A stretch of 64,000 bases of DNA from NCBI GenBank assembly GCA_965153455.1, contig OZ234504.1, positions 3,720,001 to 3,784,000 on the forward strand. Reading direction: 5' to 3'. The stretch's first letter is position 1, and each line of letters starts with the position of its first letter. Positions 60,242-64,000 of this stretch are shown one piece after another. The DNA is from Sphagnum compactum. Lineage: Eukaryota > Bryophyta > Sphagnopsida > Sphagnales. The notes under the pieces were generated by a model. The model was not told the origin of the DNA. It saw only the letters and a program-made list of their open reading frames with translations, and did not search any database. The position numbers and the translations under genes were made by a program.

Positions 60242-63200
60242 AAGGTGATTGAAATTTGAACCAAGAAGATTTCAAGGACCAAATGTGTTTTTAGTACAAG
60301 GTTTTTAAGAGTGCAAAGTTTTCCAAAGCTTAAGTCACAAGTGCATTTCAGAACTTTTAACCAAAACAAAGAAACCAATGAAGTGCACATAATCCATAAC
60401 CTTAACAAATGATTAGTTTCTAGAGTGGTGAAAGGCCCATCGAACAAAAAAAACTTATAAGTGAACCTTGAGACATATAGTTGTACATATTTCTTTTTCA
60501 AACAGAGGTTTTAGAAATCTCCATATTTCTTCATGCAGGCCTTCTTCCTTGAACTATGTTTCTCCATTTGTTCCAATGTTCTTTTTGTTTAATGTTTTCT
60601 TTAAGCTTAGTTAAAAGGGGTAGTGTCGCATTGTTTTTACATTGAACATGTTTGTAACTTATTAAAACTCCATGCAACAAAAGGAAAGGTTAAGAATCAA
60701 CATGTATGAAACACCTTGAAACCAAAATATTCAACATCTCCAAGGAGTTTTCAAAAATTTGGGGCTTGAAGAAGCTACATTAAACTTGTAACCTCCCCTT
60801 CTGCTTAGTTCATTTTTCAATATATATTTTTGGAATTCCTTGTGAAACATGGATTTTTCTATTGGTTATTTGTTTTTTCCCATTAGCTCAAGAATCATGG
60901 CAACAAATTTGACAATAATTTGAGCTTCTTAGTTTTATTCTTTTGAAAACATGTTTTTTCTCGTTTTTCTTTCTTGTTGAAAAGATACAAATTAAGTTCA
61001 TCCTACTAGCTACAATGTAAAATTTGGTTTGATTTGGGAAAATGTGGAATCTTTATGTTTTCACATTTTTTTTTGGGTATATTTTTTGTAGGTAGATAAT
61101 TCCTATAACTTATCAAAGGAAAAATAAGGCAATCTTGAAATTGTCCACGAAGGTTTCAAACGAAGTAGTCACTCTTACAAGAACATGGTTTTTATGTTAG
61201 TAGCATCATGACTAAAATAGTTGTATAATTAATTTCATTTGTTTGCAATGACTATGTTTGGTTTGATTAAATAAAAATCAAGTATGTCCATTTTAACTAT
61301 ACTAGTTATTTAATCAAACTAAAGATTATGTAGGGCATGTGGCATTTATGGTACTCATGTGAATTTTTTCAACTTGGCTAATGTGACTAATGTGACAAAT
61401 CAACCATTTAAATATGACTAATTACCAATGTAAAGTTACTTTTGATAATATGGAAACATTGAAATATTTAATAATTCATTTTTGAATTAATTTACTAAAA
61501 AAATGAAAATAGATTATGGGTGTCATTTTCTCCATTTGATCTTTATAATGATCCACATCAAAATAAAATTAGGGGATAGTTCAATTGAAATATCACAACA
61601 TGACATGTGAAAAAATGAAAGATCAAAGTAATTTTTTTAATTTAAATTTATTACCAAAAAAAATGTACATGAAAACCTAGACTTAACTTAATTTATTTTA
61701 ATTTCAGAATTAAAAATTTTAAAAATGTAAATTAAAATTTCATAAATTCAAAAAATGAAATACATTTCAATTTGAAATTTACTTTATATACATATATATT
61801 CCCCAGAAAAATTAATTTGTAATGGTTTTAACATTTGGAATTTGAAAAATATAAAATTCAATCAAATGAAATTCTAAAGGAAATAAATTTATTTAAAATT
61901 TGTGTAGTACATATTATATTTTGAGATTTATAAGCATTATAAATTTCATTATAATTATTGAACTAAAAATGAATTATTGAATAATTTTATATTAAAAATG
62001 TGCATAATATAATCAATTTTATGATGAACTTAATTAATTATATAACATGGTTATAATGCATGATATTCAAAATATATGTGTGTTTACATATTTTGTGATA
62101 ATAATTTATATCAACATGTGTGAGGTGGTGGTTGGACTGCAAAGGCTTTAGGTTGTGGCAAGAAAGGTGAAGGTTCAAACCCCATTTTGAAGATGTGATT
62201 GTGACATCATCATCATGACATCATGAATTCAACATATTATAATCCACAATTTTCCCTCTAAAAACAATTGTTGAAATCACGGGTTTAGTGCAATAGTGTT
62301 TTGAACGTGTTTTCAATTTAATCCAAAAAGTCAAAATTTTGAATAATAATAATTTTCTAAATAATTTTTAAATAATTTTAATTTAAAGTTTCCCCATCAA
62401 CTAAATTTTTAATCATCTTAGTTATTTTAGATAACTACCACGTCAATTAATATCTTTAGTCATTTAAGTGAAAACATACATAATCAAATTTGTGTAAAAA
62501 ACAACTAACCTATGTTGATTAAAGCCATTTTTGTCTAATGTTTAGTATGATTTTAAAAATGACTAAAACCAAGTTTAAAAACTAACATCAAAACATGGTT
62601 TTGTGGTATTGAATGTTCACATAGCAAACAACCTTAAGTTGCACCTCAATATGGTTGAAAGCGAAGATGATCATGGTTCAAAATGTTCCAAGGACATTAG
62701 TAATGCATCATTGCACATCCCATATTCCCTTTGTCATGCAAGTTATAAGGCAATGATAATAATGCGATGTTCAAGGATGATTTGTTAAAGCTCCTCTTGG
62801 AAATTTAATAAACAAATTGTTAAAGGGACTTCAAGCCCTAGTGCAAAGGTGACCTTCAAGCACTATAGCCTCTATTTTATTGTTCGCTCTATTTATCTCT
62901 AGTTTTAAAACATTTGAATATTTTTTCATTAATAACTTTATGTAATTCCTATAAACTTTGGTTTGTATATCCCAATCTATTGCCTTTGAATTTCATTTCT
63001 AGTTACATATCTCAAAAATTTACATTTTGTTTCTTGTCACATGGATATGATAAGGTTCTCCTATGTTTTGAAGAGGTCTTCCATTACAAATTGTTTTGTC
63101 AAGCCTTCCCTATAAATTTGGTTCCTACACATGATAACATAAAGGCATATGAAAACTTAAGATCAAGATCTCTCTAATTGTAAAGATATAACAAAGGGAT

Positions 63201-64000
63201 TGAACCTCTTGGAAGTAGCAAGCCATGTTAGTGATTGTTCATCATCTCCAACATCTTAAAAATCTTGATTATGATGTGATTTAAACCAATATTGACAAAA
63301 TTTTAAGGCCTAAGTTAAGTGGTTTGTTTTTTCTTTTGGAGTTCGTACTTCATTGTTGGGTATTCTTTAGAGCATGTTTCTCTTTAAGAAAGTATTGATA
63401 ATCTTTTAAACACTTAGTAAACATGTAAATAGTCCATGGATATGTGCATAACTACAAAGATTATTAAGGTTCATGTACATAATGTGGGGTATTTCATTAT
63501 CAAAAAGCCCATAGATGCTTCCACCATTAATGTTTGAAAAAGTATGTTTATTGCTTATCATCACATGGGTGCCACCAACATTAAGCCAACCCACATCTGA
63601 GATTCAAATATGACAACCAAAGTAAAAAACCAAGACCTAAAAAAAGGCAAAAAAAGGCATTTAAAGTGGAGATGGAGAAATGTTTAACAAAGGATTTGAA
63701 ATCACATGCAGTTGAAGTAACTATAAAAGGGAGGATTGGTGGGACATGCAAGCGGAAGAATGCATGGGATGACACTTTAAAGAATATCACACCTCATGTC
63801 TTAAACATTTATGTTGTCCATGTTAGGGATTAGAATGAATTAACATGGTGGAGCTTCATGGATAGGAATTTTGACTACCTACACAATGATCTATGCCAAT
63901 AAAGATTTGAAAATTTTGTCCATTGTTATTTGAAATGAGATTTTAGTTGAAATGTTTCTACACATAAAAATCCCAATTGACCTACCCAATTAATTAGTAT
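60242..64000. other. AT-rich intergenic DNA, no supported gene
   Basis: No intact gene. The plus strand at 63690-63830 has a short coding-like run (CKRKNAWDDTLKNITPHVLN) ending in a stop, which may be a transposon relic but matches no family I can name. A plus-strand frame at 62603-62788 is likewise unassigned. A B-box-like GGTTCAAACCC at about 62172-62182 has no convincing A box upstream. Confidence 0.4.

Noticed and set aside
62100-62185. Possible second tRNA-derived SINE (GGTTCAAACCC at 62172-62182)
   Set aside because: The B box fits, but there is no acceptable A box at the right distance, no A-rich tail and no flanking duplication.

Overview
The window is nuclear DNA from a land plant. 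It holds a CRF-type AP2/ERF transcription factor with a plant-specific acidic motif, the plant DOCK exchange factor SPIKE1, a Ty3/gypsy retrotransposon primed by plant initiator tRNA-Met, and decayed plant DNA-transposon families (CACTA/TNP2, hAT with a DUF659-like domain, pogo/DDE_1). The sequence is AT-rich and full of very old transposon relics. Their flavour suggests, without proving, a non-seed vascular plant such as a fern or lycophyte. The species cannot be fixed from the sequence alone.

Layout. 1-4.9 kb: AT-rich intergenic DNA with degenerate repeats and a pogo-like transposase relic. 5.0-13.0 kb: one nearly complete minus-strand Ty3/gypsy element with two ~930-bp LTRs that are about 98.4% identical, but whose reading frame is broken by stops and frameshifts. 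13-22 kb: AT-rich DNA with an hAT relic (17.85-19.02 kb) and a 211-bp MITE (21.8 kb). 22.7-24.1 kb: a tRNA-derived SINE and a tandem array split by a second MITE-like insert. 24.1-28.0 kb: promoter, long leader with two short uORFs, and an intact single-exon CRF gene (558 aa). 28-31.8 kb: short duplications and repeat relics. 31.85-47.66 kb: the SPIKE1 gene on the minus strand. I could thread it through 30 coding exons with every splice phase matching, giving an intact 1,845-residue protein. 47.7-50.3 kb: probable 5'UTR intron, promoter and a cluster of simple repeats. 50.3-64 kb: repeat-rich DNA with two CACTA TNP2 relics and a compact non-autonomous CACTA element that has a 3-bp target duplication.

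Only two cellular genes are supported: the CRF factor and SPIKE1. They face each other (CRF on plus, SPIKE1 on minus) and their stop codons are 3.8 kb apart. One is a cytokinin-class nuclear regulator; the other activates ROP GTPases and, through them, the WAVE/SCAR-ARP2/3 actin pathway. Nothing in the sequence ties them into a common pathway. The rest is mobile-element history, including nesting: the retrotransposon seems to sit just inside a CACTA-like end. I found no CRISPR array, operon, rRNA or tRNA gene, and no convincing new biological system. The least explained items are an extra ORF between the primer-binding site and gag of the retrotransposon, and the non-autonomous CACTA element with its internal TAGG repeats.
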